A stretch of DNA of 64,000 nt. It comes from Stappia sp. (GTDB lineage Bacteria > Pseudomonadota > Alphaproteobacteria > Rhizobiales > Stappiaceae). Positions 34,474-44,811 of this stretch are shown piece after piece. The position numbers and the translations under genes are program-made. A model generated the notes under the pieces. The model saw nothing but the letters and a program-made list of their open reading frames with translations. It made no database searches and was not told the DNA's origin. Numbering within the stretch: the first letter of the stretch is position 1; each line of letters opens with the position of its first letter. The stretch is from contig NZ_CP157793.1 of assembly GCF_040110915.1 (NCBI RefSeq), positions 1,252,939 to 1,316,938 on the forward strand. Direction: 5' to 3'.

Positions 34474-35298
34474 TTACACCATGGCGAGGCCGAGCAGCGC
34501 GGCCAGAATGGCGACCTGCTGTGTCGCGCCGAGCACATCGCCGGTCTGCCCGCCGATCTTGGCCATCGCGAGCCGCGCCATGGCCAGCCCCGCCAGACCG
34601 GCCATTGCGGTACCGGCGACGAGGGCCGCGGGCGAGAGCGCGAATGCGGCCGGGACCAGCCCCAGCAACGCAAGCGCGCAGGCGACGAACAGCGCCGGGC
34701 GGCCCGGCGCGCCGCAGGCGGCGGCGAGCCCCTCGGGGCGGGCCGGCGGCAGGGCATGCCAGACCGCCGTCATCACGGCGCGCGACAGGCCTTCCGCGCC
34801 AAGCCAGGCGAGCGCGGCGGCCATCGCGCCGTGGCGGGCGACCAGCGCGGCGAGCAGCACGGTCGCAAGGCCGAGCGCGACAATCAGCGCCAGCGTGCCG
34901 AAGGCGCCGATGCGGCTGTCCTTCATGATGTCGAGCCGCTTCTCCCGGCGCCCGGCGCCGAAGAAGCCGTCCGCGACATCGGCGAGACCGTCGGCATGCA
35001 GCGCCCCGGTGATCGCGAGGCCGAGCGCCAGGGCCAGCAGGGCGGCGGCCGCCGGGGGCAGCGCCGTGAGCGACAGCGCCACGAGAAGCCCGGCGCCGGG
35101 CAGGGCGAGCAGCAGGCCGGTCAATGGCGTGAGCGCGGCGGCGCGGCGAAAATCGGGGAGTGCTGCGGGATCGTCGGCGCGCGACAGGCGTGGGACCGGC
35201 AGACGGGAGAAGAAGCGCAGTGTCGCGGCGAGATCCGCCAGCAGCAGGGCGGGGGACCAGACGGGGGGAAGGGGAGAGCCGTCCTGCGGGCGTGTCAT
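34474..35298 (-). CDS. cobS: Adenosylcobinamide-GDP ribazoletransferase (cobalamin synthase)
   Basis: A 274-residue membrane protein that joins adenosylcobinamide-GDP and alpha-ribazole in the last steps of B12 assembly. Family blocks TLRFFSRLPVPRL, GALHADGLADVADGFFG and MKDSRIGAFGTLALI are clear, with several transmembrane segments. ATG 35298 follows AGGATAAA. The gene is divergent from cobT, 103 bp away, which makes the other substrate. Confidence 0.94.
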   Translation of the reverse strand: MTRPQDGSPLPPVWSPALLLADLAATLRFFSRLPVPRLSRADDPAALPDFRRAAALTPLTGLLLALPGAGLLVALSLTALPPAAAALLALALGLAITGALHADGLADVADGFFGAGRREKRLDIMKDSRIGAFGTLALIVALGLATVLLAALVARHGAMAAALAWLGAEGLSRAVMTAVWHALPPARPEGLAAACGAPGRPALFVACALALLGLVPAAFALSPAALVAGTAMAGLAGLAMARLAMAKIGGQTGDVLGATQQVAILAALLGLAMV

Positions 35299-35401
35299 TT
35301 TATCCTGCATCCGGCTTTGCGACGCGAACAGTGAGGGTTTATAGATCGGCCCCCGCATGCCGCCAACCTCTCCCGGCCCCGTACCTTCTGGAGTTTTTCG
35401 C

Positions 35402-36427
35402 ATGACCGCCTCCGCTTCCGGCCTGCCCTTCGACGACATCCGCAATCTGGTCCGTCAGATGCCGGGGCCGGACGAGGAAGCCCTGGCCGAGGTGCGCGCC
35501 CGCGATGCGCAGCTCACCAAGCCGGCCGGGTCGCTGGGCCGACTTGAGACGCTGGCCGAATGGGTCGCCGGCTGGAGCGGACGCGGCCGTCCGCAGATTA
35601 CCCGGCCGATGGTCGCGATCTTCGCCGCCAACCACGGCGTGACCGCCAAGGGCGTCTCGGCCTATCCGAGTGAAGTCACCCGGCAGATGGTGGAGAATTT
35701 CGCCGCCGGGGGGGCTGCGATCAACCAGATCTGCATCGCCCACGATCTGGGGCTCAAGGTGTTCGATCTCGCGCTCGACATGCCGACGCCCGACATCACA
35801 GAGGAAGACGCCTTCGACGAGCCCAATTGCGCCGCGACCATGGCCTTTGGCATGGAGGCGCTGGCCGGCGGCGCGGATCTCCTGTGCATCGGCGAGATGG
35901 GGATCGGCAACACGACGGTCGCGGCCGCCGTGCTTGCCGCGCTTTACGGCGGCGACGCGGCCGACTGGGTCGGCCCGGGCACCGGCGTCGACGACGAGGG
36001 GCTGGCCCGCAAGACCGAGGCCGTGCGGGCGGCGGTCGCGCGCATCGCCGGCACGCAGGACCCGCTGGAGGTGCTGCGCCGAGTCGGCGGGCGGGAAATC
36101 GCGGCCATGGCCGGCGCCGTGCTCGCCGCGCGGCTGCAGCGCATTCCGGTGATCGTCGACGGTTTCGTTGCAACGGCGGCCGTCGCCGTGTTGCACAAGA
36201 TGGACCCGGCCGCGCTCGACCACTGCCTGTTCTCGCATGTCTCCGCCGAGCCTGGCCATCGCGGCGCCCTCGCGGCGATGGGTCAGGAGGCGCTGTTCGA
36301 TTTCGGCATGCGGCTCGGGGAGGGAACGGGCGCGGCCCTTGCCGCCGGCATCGTCAAGGCGGCGGTCAAGGTGCATGACGGCATGGCTACCTTCGCCACG
36401 GCCGGCGTGTCCGAAAAATCCGACTGA
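35402..36427 (+). CDS. cobT: Nicotinate-nucleotide-dimethylbenzimidazole phosphoribosyltransferase
   Basis: A 341-residue enzyme that makes alpha-ribazole phosphate for the lower ligand of B12. It is called CobU in the aerobic Pseudomonas denitrificans nomenclature. KPAGSLGRLETLAEW near residue 40, FAANHGVTAKGVSAYP, IGEMGIGNTTVAAA and LSxxSAEPGHR-like HVSAEPGHRGAL match the family at normal length. ATG 35402 has GGAG 8 nt upstream. No cobalamin riboswitch is recognisable in the 103-bp gap to divergent cobS. Confidence 0.95.
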   Translation: MTASASGLPFDDIRNLVRQMPGPDEEALAEVRARDAQLTKPAGSLGRLETLAEWVAGWSGRGRPQITRPMVAIFAANHGVTAKGVSAYPSEVTRQMVENFAAGGAAINQICIAHDLGLKVFDLALDMPTPDITEEDAFDEPNCAATMAFGMEALAGGADLLCIGEMGIGNTTVAAAVLAALYGGDAADWVGPGTGVDDEGLARKTEAVRAAVARIAGTQDPLEVLRRVGGREIAAMAGAVLAARLQRIPVIVDGFVATAAVAVLHKMDPAALDHCLFSHVSAEPGHRGALAAMGQEALFDFGMRLGEGTGAALAAGIVKAAVKVHDGMATFATAGVSEKSD

Positions 36428-36452
36428 CGGCCCGCGCGCCTCGGCGACCGCG

Positions 36453-38033
<1,581 letters not shown>

Positions 38034-38184
38034 CGATGCCGAACACGGTTATCGGGTTTTTGCCCGAGGTGGTGAAGGTCTCCCCATCATGGTCACCAGG
38101 CGTTAATAGAGGGCTCAGGGACGTGGTTAACGATTGCTGAAGGGCGCAAGGGTCCAGACGCGCGGGCGGCACAAGGGGCGGGAC

Positions 38185-38829
38185 ATGGCGGAAAAGCCCG
38201 ACACGGGGGGGCTCGAGAACTTGGGGCGCGAGATCGCGGCCTGCCGGCGCTGCGTGGAGGCGCCACGCCGCCGGCCGCTGCCGCACGCGCCGCGCCCCGT
38301 CTGCGTTCTGTCGGACACCGCGCGCATTGCAATTTGCGGCCAGGCGCCCGGCACGCGCGTGCATGAAAGCGGCCGGCCCTTCACCGATCCGAGCGGCGAC
38401 CGGCTGCGCGCGTGGATGGGGGTCGACGAGAGCGTCTTTTACGATGCACGCCGCATCGCCATCGTGCCCATGGGCTTCTGCTTTCCCGGTCTCGACGCCA
38501 AGGGCGGGGATCTGCCGCCGCGCCCCGAGTGCCGGGCGCTGTGGCATGACCGGATCTTCGCCGCGATGCCGCAACTCCGCCTCCGGCTCGTGATCGGCGG
38601 CTATGCGCAGGCCTATCACCTGGGCACCCACCGTCGGGCCTCGGTGCGCGACACGGTGGCCGCCTGGCGCGAGATCCTGACGGCCACGCGGGCGGAAGGG
38701 CGGGCGGCGATCTGCGTGCCGCATCCCTCCTGGCGCAACAATGCCTGGCTGAAGGCCAATCCATGGTTCGAGGAGGAGTGCCTGCCGGTGCTGCGCAGCG
38801 AAGTCGCGCGGTTGCTGAAGGTCGGGTGA
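38185..38829 (+). CDS. Uracil-DNA glycosylase-family protein
   Basis: A 214-residue member of the UDG superfamily (COG1573-like). N-terminal cysteines appear in IAACRRCVEA. The motif GQAPGTRVHESGRPFTDPSG corresponds to the catalytic water-activating loop, and a C-terminal HPSWRNN corresponds to the DNA-intercalating loop. Members either remove uracil from DNA or have unknown substrates. ATG 38185 follows GGGGCGGGAC. It stands alone between divergent pdhS and the convergent sulfurtransferase terminator. Confidence 0.85.
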   Translation: MAEKPDTGGLENLGREIAACRRCVEAPRRRPLPHAPRPVCVLSDTARIAICGQAPGTRVHESGRPFTDPSGDRLRAWMGVDESVFYDARRIAIVPMGFCFPGLDAKGGDLPPRPECRALWHDRIFAAMPQLRLRLVIGGYAQAYHLGTHRRASVRDTVAAWREILTATRAEGRAAICVPHPSWRNNAWLKANPWFEEECLPVLRSEVARLLKVG

Positions 38830-38833
38830 GGCG

Positions 38834-38868
38834 AAAAAAACGGCGCAAGGCAAAGGCCTCGCGCCGTT
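38834..38868 (-). terminator. Rho-independent terminator of the sulfurtransferase gene
   Basis: On the minus strand, AACGGCGCGAGGC pairs with GCCTTGCGCCGTT (one G-U pair) around a 4-nt loop and is followed by a T-run (A-run 38834-38840). It lies 45 bp past the sulfurtransferase stop and is in the right orientation for it. Confidence 0.9.
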
Positions 38869-38912
38869 GAGTGCGTCAGGTCAGGGAGAAATCTGCGCTT
38901 CCGCGTCGCGTC

Positions 38913-39887
38913 TCAGCCGAGCAGGTCGCGGAAGAAGTCCTTGATGTCGTCGAAGGCGGTCCGCTCGGAGGCGATGGGCAGCGCCTCGTCGCGCGACCAG
39001 CCGACCATGCTCTCGTCGTAGAGCGAGACGTTCTCGTATCCCGCCAGCTCGTGCAGCACGAACCAGTTGGTCGCCGCCCAATGGCCGGTGTTGCAGTAGG
39101 AGACGATCTCGGCCGACTTGTCGGAGATGGTGAGCTCGACCAGCGCGGCGATCTCCTCGCGGTCCTTCAGCCGGCCGGCCTCCAAATCGTAGAAATTCGC
39201 CTGATCGAGGCCCACCGCGCCGGGAATGCGGCCGAAGCGCGTCGCCTTGCCGTGCTTCTCCAGGCCGGAGAACTGAGCTTCCGGACGACCGTCGAGCAGC
39301 ACCGTGTCGCTGTCGAGCTTGGCCGCGACCTGCTGCGTGCTCACCAGATAGGAGTCGCGCGGATTGGCGATGAACATGTCGCCGACCGGCGTCACGCCGC
39401 CGCTCGCCAGCGGACGACCCTCGGCGACCCAGCCGTTGAAGCCGCCGTCGAGGATCGCGACCGCGTCGTGGCCGAGATACTTGAACGTCCAGTAGATGCG
39501 CGCGGCCGCGCCGAATTCGCTCGACGTCGTGCCGTGCGGCACGATGACGACGGCCTTGTCCTCCGACACGCCGAGCTCGGAGAGGGCCGCCTCGAGCTTG
39601 TCGACGGAGGGCAGCACGCCGACCACGCCGTCGCGCTCGGTGCGCCAGTAGCCGGGATACTCGCTCCACACCGCGCCGGGGATGTGGCTCTTGAGGTAAT
39701 CCTCGCGGCTCGACTTGGCGAAGGGCGAGCGGATGTCGATGACGATGACGTCGTCGCGCTCCAGATGTCGTTCGAGCCACTCGCCGGTGACCAGCGGCGT
39801 GACGGCCGGGGCCGCGACGGCGACCTGCGCGAGCGCGAGCGAGCCGGCGAAGGCAAGTGCCGCGGCAAGCTTGGTGAGAAGGGGCAT
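38913..39887 (-). CDS. Periplasmic two-domain rhodanese-type sulfurtransferase
   Basis: A 324-residue protein with a signal peptide (MPLLTKLAAALAFAGSLALA) and two rhodanese domains (about 30-155 and 185-310). The catalytic cysteine is in the second domain, SYCNTGHWAA near 250; the first has none at the matching place, which is normal. ATG 39887 follows AGGAG by 8 nt; an upstream in-frame ATG would hide the signal peptide. Likely transfers sulfur from thiosulfate or mercaptopyruvate in the periplasm. It is divergent from an AsnC-type regulator 240 bp away. Confidence 0.92.
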   Translation of the reverse strand: MPLLTKLAAALAFAGSLALAQVAVAAPAVTPLVTGEWLERHLERDDVIVIDIRSPFAKSSREDYLKSHIPGAVWSEYPGYWRTERDGVVGVLPSVDKLEAALSELGVSEDKAVVIVPHGTTSSEFGAAARIYWTFKYLGHDAVAILDGGFNGWVAEGRPLASGGVTPVGDMFIANPRDSYLVSTQQVAAKLDSDTVLLDGRPEAQFSGLEKHGKATRFGRIPGAVGLDQANFYDLEAGRLKDREEIAALVELTISDKSAEIVSYCNTGHWAATNWFVLHELAGYENVSLYDESMVGWSRDEALPIASERTAFDDIKDFFRDLLG

Positions 39888-40128
39888 GGGATCGCTCCTG
39901 GTTTCCTGAGGTCGGCCCGACGCCTTCGCGGGTGGGCCGAACCTTGCGTCTTTCGAGGTTTGAGTTGACATCTTCGAAGAAACGCGGCAAGCGGAAACCG
40001 GCTCGAAATTGGAAGAAAAATCTAATTTACTCCAAGCATGGAGCCTTCATGGAAAACCATATTCGCCTCGCCGCCTGTCATTGAAAAATGAATCCGGCTC
40101 AGGCGCCAGCCAAACGGATCGGACCCTC

Positions 40129-40623
40129 ATGATCGACCGCATCGACAGGCGCATCCTGTCCATTCTTCAGGAAGACTGCACGATCCCGGTGGCCGAGATC
40201 GGCCGGCGGGTGGGGCTCTCGACGACGCCCTGCTGGCGGCGCATCCAGAAGCTGGAGGAGGACGGCGTCATCCAGCGGCGCGTCGCCATCCTCGATCCGC
40301 GCAAGGTGAACGTGAAGGTCACCGCCTTCGTCGCGATCACGACCTCCCGGCACACCGACGACTGGCTGCGCAAATTCGCCGACGTGATTTCCGAGTTTCC
40401 CGAGGTGGTGGAGTTTTATCGCATGGCGGGGCAGGTCGATTACCTGCTGCGCGTCGCCGTGCCGGACATCGAGGCCTATGATGCCTTCTACAAGCGGCTG
40501 ATCTCGAAGATCGACATTTCCGACGTCTCGACCACCTTCGCCATGGAGCAGATCAAGCTCACCAGCGAACTGCCGCTCGGCTATGTGCCGACCGAGAAGC
40601 CGAAGGCGGAAAAGGGCGCGTAA
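40129..40623 (+). CDS. Lrp/AsnC-family transcriptional regulator
   Basis: A 164-residue Lrp/AsnC regulator. The N-terminal winged helix (MIDRIDRRILSILQEDCTIP, VGLSTTPCWRRIQKLEEDGVI) is followed by a RAM effector domain. ATG 40129 with GGA upstream gives the standard N-terminus. It faces away from the sulfurtransferase gene and, as an AsnC-type neighbour, may regulate it, for example in response to cysteine or another amino acid. That is an inference from position only. Confidence 0.91.
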   Translation: MIDRIDRRILSILQEDCTIPVAEIGRRVGLSTTPCWRRIQKLEEDGVIQRRVAILDPRKVNVKVTAFVAITTSRHTDDWLRKFADVISEFPEVVEFYRMAGQVDYLLRVAVPDIEAYDAFYKRLISKIDISDVSTTFAMEQIKLTSELPLGYVPTEKPKAEKGA

Positions 40624-40772
40624 GCGCGCTTGCGCTCCGGCATGTCGGAAATATTCACATTTTGAGATATGTCATATCCGCGCGTCCGCTCGCGTCCTAG
40701 GCTCGTCCCGTCCGGTCGCGGGACCTTGCGCGCGGGGCGCGGGGCCGGCCGGGCGCGGGGAGGGAACAACGC

Positions 40773-41273
40773 ATGAAACGGATTGCAGCGATGGCACGCG
40801 GCGGCCTGGCGACCCTGGTGCTGATAGGGGGGCTTTCGGGCGCGGCGCGCGCCGACGGGCCCATGGCGGCGGTTACGGAGACGATGACTGTCGAGCGCGC
40901 CTATGACGATGTGCGCTTCGATGTGGAGAACGCCATCATCGACCGGGGTCTGGTGATCGACTACGTCTCGCACATCGGCGACATGCTGGCGCGCACCGGC
41001 GCGGATGTCGGCTCCGATGTGACGGTCTACACCAGGGCGGAGACGATGCTCTTCTGCTCCGCGCGCCTGTCGCGCGCGGCCATGCAGGCGGATGCCGCCA
41101 ACATCGCCTATTGCCCCTATGGCGTCTTTCTCTTCGAGACGCCGGACGCACCGGGCATGGTGACGGTCGGCTATCGCAAGCTTCAGGAAACAGGCTCGGA
41201 GGCGTCGAAGGCGGCGCTTGCCGAGGTCAACGCGCTGCTGGCGGAGATCGTCGCCGAGGCGGCGGGCGAGTAG
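40773..41273 (+). CDS. Periplasmic DUF302-family protein
   Basis: A 166-residue protein with a signal peptide (MKRIAAMARGGLATLVLIGG, cleavage near ARA) and a DUF302 domain containing SVEDVxxxL-like variation, MLFCSARLSRAAMQADAANI and a C-terminal YCPYGVFLFE. DUF302 proteins bind small ligands or metals; the function is not known. A palindromic hairpin that serves as terminator lies 34 bp after the stop. Confidence 0.87.
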   Translation: MKRIAAMARGGLATLVLIGGLSGAARADGPMAAVTETMTVERAYDDVRFDVENAIIDRGLVIDYVSHIGDMLARTGADVGSDVTVYTRAETMLFCSARLSRAAMQADAANIAYCPYGVFLFETPDAPGMVTVGYRKLQETGSEASKAALAEVNALLAEIVAEAAGE

Positions 41274-41306
41274 CCGACGCGAGCGCCCGTCCCGAACGAG
41301 ACGCGA

Positions 41307-41337
41307 AACGCCCGGGCGGGAAACCGGCCCGGGCGTT
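41307..41337. terminator. Bidirectional hairpin terminator
   Basis: AACGCCCGGGC (41307-41317) and GCCCGGGCGTT (41327-41337) form a perfect 11-bp stem with a 9-nt loop between convergent genes. The tail has only two or three T residues on either side, so efficiency is uncertain. Confidence 0.75.
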
Positions 41338-41370
41338 CCTGTCCGTGGCTGTGACCGGACGCGCTGTCGT

Positions 41371-42255
41371 TCAGCCCTTGCGGTCGGCGTTTTCCAGCCG
41401 GGCGATCAGGCTGGAGGTGTCCCAGCGCTTGCCGCCCATGGCCTGCACCTCGGCATAGAACTGGTCCACCAGCGCGGTGACCGGCAGCCGCGCGCCGGTC
41501 TCGTTCGCCGTCTTCAGGCAGATGCCGAGATCCTTGCGCATCCAGTCGACGGCGAAGCCGAAGTCGAAGGTCCCGTCGCGCATGGTCTCCCAGCGGTTTT
41601 CCATCTGCCAGGACTGCGCCGCGCCCTTGGAGATCACGTCGATCACCTTGGCGACGTCGAGATCGGCGCTCTTGGCGAAATGGATCGCCTCGGACAGACC
41701 CTGAACGAGGCCGGCGATGCAGATCTGGTTGACCATCTTGGTGAGCTGACCCGCGCCGGAGGGACCCATCAGGCCGACCATCTTGGCGAAACAGTCGATT
41801 GCCGGCCTGGCGCGGTCGTAGTGCTCCTGCGCGCCGCCGACCATGACGGTGAGCGCGCCGTTTTCCGCGCCCGCCTGTCCGCCGGAGACCGGCGCGTCGA
41901 GGAAACCGAAGCCCTTGTCCGTCGCAATCGCGGCAAGCTCGCGCGCGACTTCGGCCGAGGCGGTGGTGTTGTCGATGAAGATCGCGCCCGGCTTCATGCC
42001 GTGGAAGGCGCCGCCGTCGCCCGTGGTGACGGCGCGCAGATCATCGTCGTTGCCAACGCAGGCAAAGACGAAATCGCAGTCGCGCGCCGCCTCTTCCGGG
42101 GTCGCGGCATGGGCGCCGCCGAACTCCGCCGCCCATTTTTCCGCCTTGGCGGCGGTGCGGTTGTAGACGGTCACCTCGTGCCCGCCCCGGGTCTTCAGGT
42201 GCCCGGCCATGGGGTAGCCCATGACGCCCAGTCCAATGAATGCAACTTTCGCCAT
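41371..42255 (-). CDS. NAD(P)-dependent beta-hydroxyacid dehydrogenase (3-hydroxyisobutyrate / tartronate-semialdehyde type)
   Basis: A 294-residue 6-phosphogluconate-dehydrogenase-like enzyme. The N-terminal Rossmann motif FIGLGVMGYPMAGHLK opens it, and the substrate segment FLDAPVSGGQAGAENG is near residue 120. The catalytic lysine lies in AGQLTKMVNQICIAG near 172. It could be 3-hydroxyisobutyrate dehydrogenase (valine pathway) or a tartronate-semialdehyde reductase relative; motifs do not decide. Two palindromic repeats lie about 95-130 bp upstream. Confidence 0.92.
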   Translation of the reverse strand: MAKVAFIGLGVMGYPMAGHLKTRGGHEVTVYNRTAAKAEKWAAEFGGAHAATPEEAARDCDFVFACVGNDDDLRAVTTGDGGAFHGMKPGAIFIDNTTASAEVARELAAIATDKGFGFLDAPVSGGQAGAENGALTVMVGGAQEHYDRARPAIDCFAKMVGLMGPSGAGQLTKMVNQICIAGLVQGLSEAIHFAKSADLDVAKVIDVISKGAAQSWQMENRWETMRDGTFDFGFAVDWMRKDLGICLKTANETGARLPVTALVDQFYAEVQAMGGKRWDTSSLIARLENADRKG

Positions 42256-42348
42256 GCGGCGCGCCTCCCTTTTCTGCTCTGTCGCGCGCCCGCGCAGGTG
42301 GCGCGGGCGCGTGTCGTCGAACTCGAAAGGGTTTTAGCGCACTTGCAC

Positions 42349-42388
42349 GGTCAGGTCATGACCTTGGGGATGGTCAGGTCATGACCTC
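42349..42388. promoter_or_regulatory. Paired perfect palindromes upstream of two minus-strand genes
   Basis: AGGTCATGACCT, a perfect 12-bp palindrome, occurs twice within direct repeats GGTCAGGTCATGACC starting at 42349 and 42372, exactly 23 bp apart. The arrangement resembles a double operator. It lies upstream of the beta-hydroxyacid dehydrogenase (start 42255) and just past the end of a small ORF (42418-42567). Confidence 0.7.
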
Positions 42389-42417
42389 GGGCGTGCCGGG
42401 GCGTGCGGTCTGTCGGA

Positions 42418-42567
42418 TCAGCGGGTGCCGCCGCGCCGGCGCCACCGGTTCCGCTCCGCACCGGTCGGGGTCTGGACGCCGAAGGGCTCGGCCAGCCGGT
42501 CGGGGTGGCGCAGGTCGCTCCGGTTGCGGGTGGCGGTGAGCATGGTGTCTGCAAGAATGTTGAACAT
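42418..42567 (-). CDS. Possible small protein, function unknown
   Basis: A 49-residue frame starting MFNILADTMLTATRNRSDLR and ending in an Arg/Trp-rich tail. A strong GAGAGGG site lies 7 nt before the ATG, the main support for translation. It is divergent from the GcvA-like LysR gene, 100 bp away. I do not recognise the family. The Arg-rich C-terminus is vaguely like small basic proteins such as DUF1127 but lacks their motif. Confidence 0.5.
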   Translation of the reverse strand: MFNILADTMLTATRNRSDLRHPDRLAEPFGVQTPTGAERNRWRRRGGTR

Positions 42568-42667
42568 GTGTTTGCCCTCTCGTCGCGTCTGTGCTGCACT
42601 GAAGGTGCGGCAAAACGCCCGGTGAGGCGACTCAGGAAAAAAATGAAAATGTAAGGTGAAGTGACAG

Positions 42668-43561
42668 ATGGACTGGCGTTCGATGCCCTCGCTCAGCGCT
42701 CTGCGCGCCTTTGCGGCCTTGTCGGAGACGCTGAGTTTCTCCGCCGCGGGGCGCAAGCTGAACGTCTCCCACGCCGCCGTCAGCCAGCAGGTGCGGGGGC
42801 TGGAGGAGGTGCTCGGCGTGCAGCTCGCCGTGCGGCAGGGCCGCGGTGTGGCGCTCACCGCGGAAGGGCAGGCGCTGGCGGCGGGTCTGGACGACGGGTT
42901 TTCGACCATCGCCCGCACGGTGGAGGGCCTGAGCGCGGCGAGCCGCGCGCGGCCGCTGCATGTGACCATGACGCCGGCCTTCGCGGTCAGCTGGCTGATG
43001 CCGCGCATCGCCGAGTTCCGCCACCGACATCCCGACATCGAACTGATGCTCAACCCCACCGCCGATCTGGTGGAGTTTGCACCCGGCGGAGTCGATCTTG
43101 CGATTCGCTTCGGCGACGGCCATTGGCCGGGGCTGGTCTCGGAACCGCTGCTGCTGACGAACTTCGTGATCGTCGCGGCCACGTCGCTCGTCGGCACCGA
43201 TCCGTTCCCCGATCCGGCGCGCATCACCGACTATCCCTGGCTGCAGGAATACGGCACCAACGAGCTGGCGATCTGGCTGGAGCGGCAGGGCGTCGTGGCG
43301 ACGCGCCATCTCAACGTGCTGCACCTGCCCGGTCATCTGATGCTGGACGCACTCAAGCGCGGCGAGGGGGTCACGGCGACCGCCCGCGCCTTCATCGAGG
43401 GGGACATCCAAAGCGGCCTGTTGCGCGTGCTGTTCGAGGATGCGCGCGACGGCTCCGGCTACCACATCGTCACGCCGCCCGGGGTTCAGCGTCCGGCGCT
43501 CAAGGCCTTCGCGAGCTGGCTGCGCGAACACCGCCAGCTCGTCGATCCCTGTCGGGCGTGA
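42668..43561 (+). CDS. LysR-family transcriptional regulator, GcvA-like
   Basis: A 297-residue LysR regulator. Its N-terminus PSLSALRAFAALSETLSFSA and NVSHAAVSQQVRGLEEVLGV, plus the effector-domain segment VTMTPAFAVSWLMPRIAEFR and GGVDLAIRFGDGHWPG, fit the GcvA subgroup. It is followed 12 bp later by the convergent cystathionine lyase-type gene. Its target is unknown; candidates are the small ORF and dehydrogenase on its upstream side, which carry paired palindromes. Confidence 0.91.
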   Translation: MDWRSMPSLSALRAFAALSETLSFSAAGRKLNVSHAAVSQQVRGLEEVLGVQLAVRQGRGVALTAEGQALAAGLDDGFSTIARTVEGLSAASRARPLHVTMTPAFAVSWLMPRIAEFRHRHPDIELMLNPTADLVEFAPGGVDLAIRFGDGHWPGLVSEPLLLTNFVIVAATSLVGTDPFPDPARITDYPWLQEYGTNELAIWLERQGVVATRHLNVLHLPGHLMLDALKRGEGVTATARAFIEGDIQSGLLRVLFEDARDGSGYHIVTPPGVQRPALKAFASWLREHRQLVDPCRA

Positions 43562-43573
43562 CGATGCCCGGCG

Positions 43574-44740
43574 TCAACGCGCCGTCAGCGTCAGCGCGCC
43601 GGTGAGATCGGCGACCAGATCGTCGAGGTTCTCGATCCCCACCGACAGGCGCAGCAGGTTTTCCGGGACGCCGGTCACCTCGCCCTCGATGGTGTGGCGA
43701 TGCTCGATCAGGCTCTCCACGCCGCCGAGCGACGTGGCGCGCTGGACGAGGGTGAGTCGACCGGCGACGGCGAGCGCCGTTGCCGCGTCGCCCTTGACCA
43801 GAAAGGACATCAGATACCCGTAGCCGCCGGTCATCAGCCGGGTGGCCACCTCGTAGCCGGGGTGCGACGGCAGGCCGGGATAGAGCACGCGCTCGACCGC
43901 CGGATGCGCGTCGAGCAGGTCGGCAAGCCCTTGCGCGTTGGCGCACATGCGCTCCATCCGGAGGGCCAGCGTGCGCAGGCCGCGCAAGAGCAGATAGGCG
44001 TCGAAGGACGAGAGCACCGCGCCCGCGTCGTGGCGCTCCTCGCGCACGAAGGTCCAGGCCGCGGTGTCCGCGTCGCGCGTGGCGACGATCCCGGCGAGCA
44101 CGTCGGAATGTCCGTTGAGCGCCTTGGTGGCGGCGTGGATGACCATGTCCGCCCCGTGATCGAGCGGACGCAGCAGCAGCGGCGTCGCGGCGGTGGCGTC
44201 GACGGCAAGCAGCGCGCCGGCGGCATGGGCGGCCTCGGCGATGACCGGCAGATCGGCGACCGTCAGCCAGGGGTTTGCCGGGATTTCGAGCAGCACGAGG
44301 TCGGGGCCGCTCTCGCGCAGGGTCTCGCAGAAACGTTCGGTGTCGCTGGCGTCCGCCTCGATCAGCGCGATGCCGTCATGGGCGCAGCGTTTTCTGAGCC
44401 AGGCGGTGGTGCCGTAATAGATCCCCGACTGCACGAGGATCGTGCCGCCGGGTTTGACCGTGCGCGCGACCGCCGCGATGGCGGCCATGCCGGAGGCGAA
44501 CACGCGCGCGTCCGCCGCGCCTTCCAGACGCGACACGAGGCTTTCGATCTGGCGCACCAGATCGTTGTCGTCGCGCCCGTAGAGGTGGCTGTCGCTGACG
44601 AGGCGGTAGTCGGTGTCGCGCACGAAGGTGGTGGCCGGCTGGATCGCCGGCACGACGGCGCCGGTCGCCGGATCGATGCCCCCGCCGCCATGGGCGAGAA
44701 GCGACTCCGGGCGAAGCGGCGGCCTGCTGTGATCGGACAT
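43574..44740 (-). CDS. metC: PLP-dependent trans-sulfuration enzyme (cystathionine beta-/gamma-lyase family)
   Basis: A 388-residue Cys/Met-metabolism PLP enzyme. The phosphate-binding YGRDDND segment is near residue 54, GMAAIAAVARTVKPGG and the PLP lysine in HAATKALNGHSDVLAG near 200 are present, and VQRATSLGGVESLIEHR is the C-terminal substrate motif. The motif set fits MetC-like beta-lyases in rhizobia; gamma-lyase activity cannot be ruled out. It is 71 bp downstream of the amino-acid ABC transporter genes and may handle a sulfur amino acid such as cystine imported by them. Confidence 0.88.
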   Translation of the reverse strand: MSDHSRPPLRPESLLAHGGGGIDPATGAVVPAIQPATTFVRDTDYRLVSDSHLYGRDDNDLVRQIESLVSRLEGAADARVFASGMAAIAAVARTVKPGGTILVQSGIYYGTTAWLRKRCAHDGIALIEADASDTERFCETLRESGPDLVLLEIPANPWLTVADLPVIAEAAHAAGALLAVDATAATPLLLRPLDHGADMVIHAATKALNGHSDVLAGIVATRDADTAAWTFVREERHDAGAVLSSFDAYLLLRGLRTLALRMERMCANAQGLADLLDAHPAVERVLYPGLPSHPGYEVATRLMTGGYGYLMSFLVKGDAATALAVAGRLTLVQRATSLGGVESLIEHRHTIEGEVTGVPENLLRLSVGIENLDDLVADLTGALTLTAR

Positions 44741-44811
44741 GGGGCTTTCTCCCAAGGGGTCGGGCCGGGACGGCGCGCAACGGGAGCGTCGCGCATCCCG
44801 GCCGGTGCGGG

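Noticed and set aside
35299..35401. Cobalamin riboswitch between cobS and cobT
   Set aside because: The gap is only 103 bp and no B12-box-like sequence is visible.
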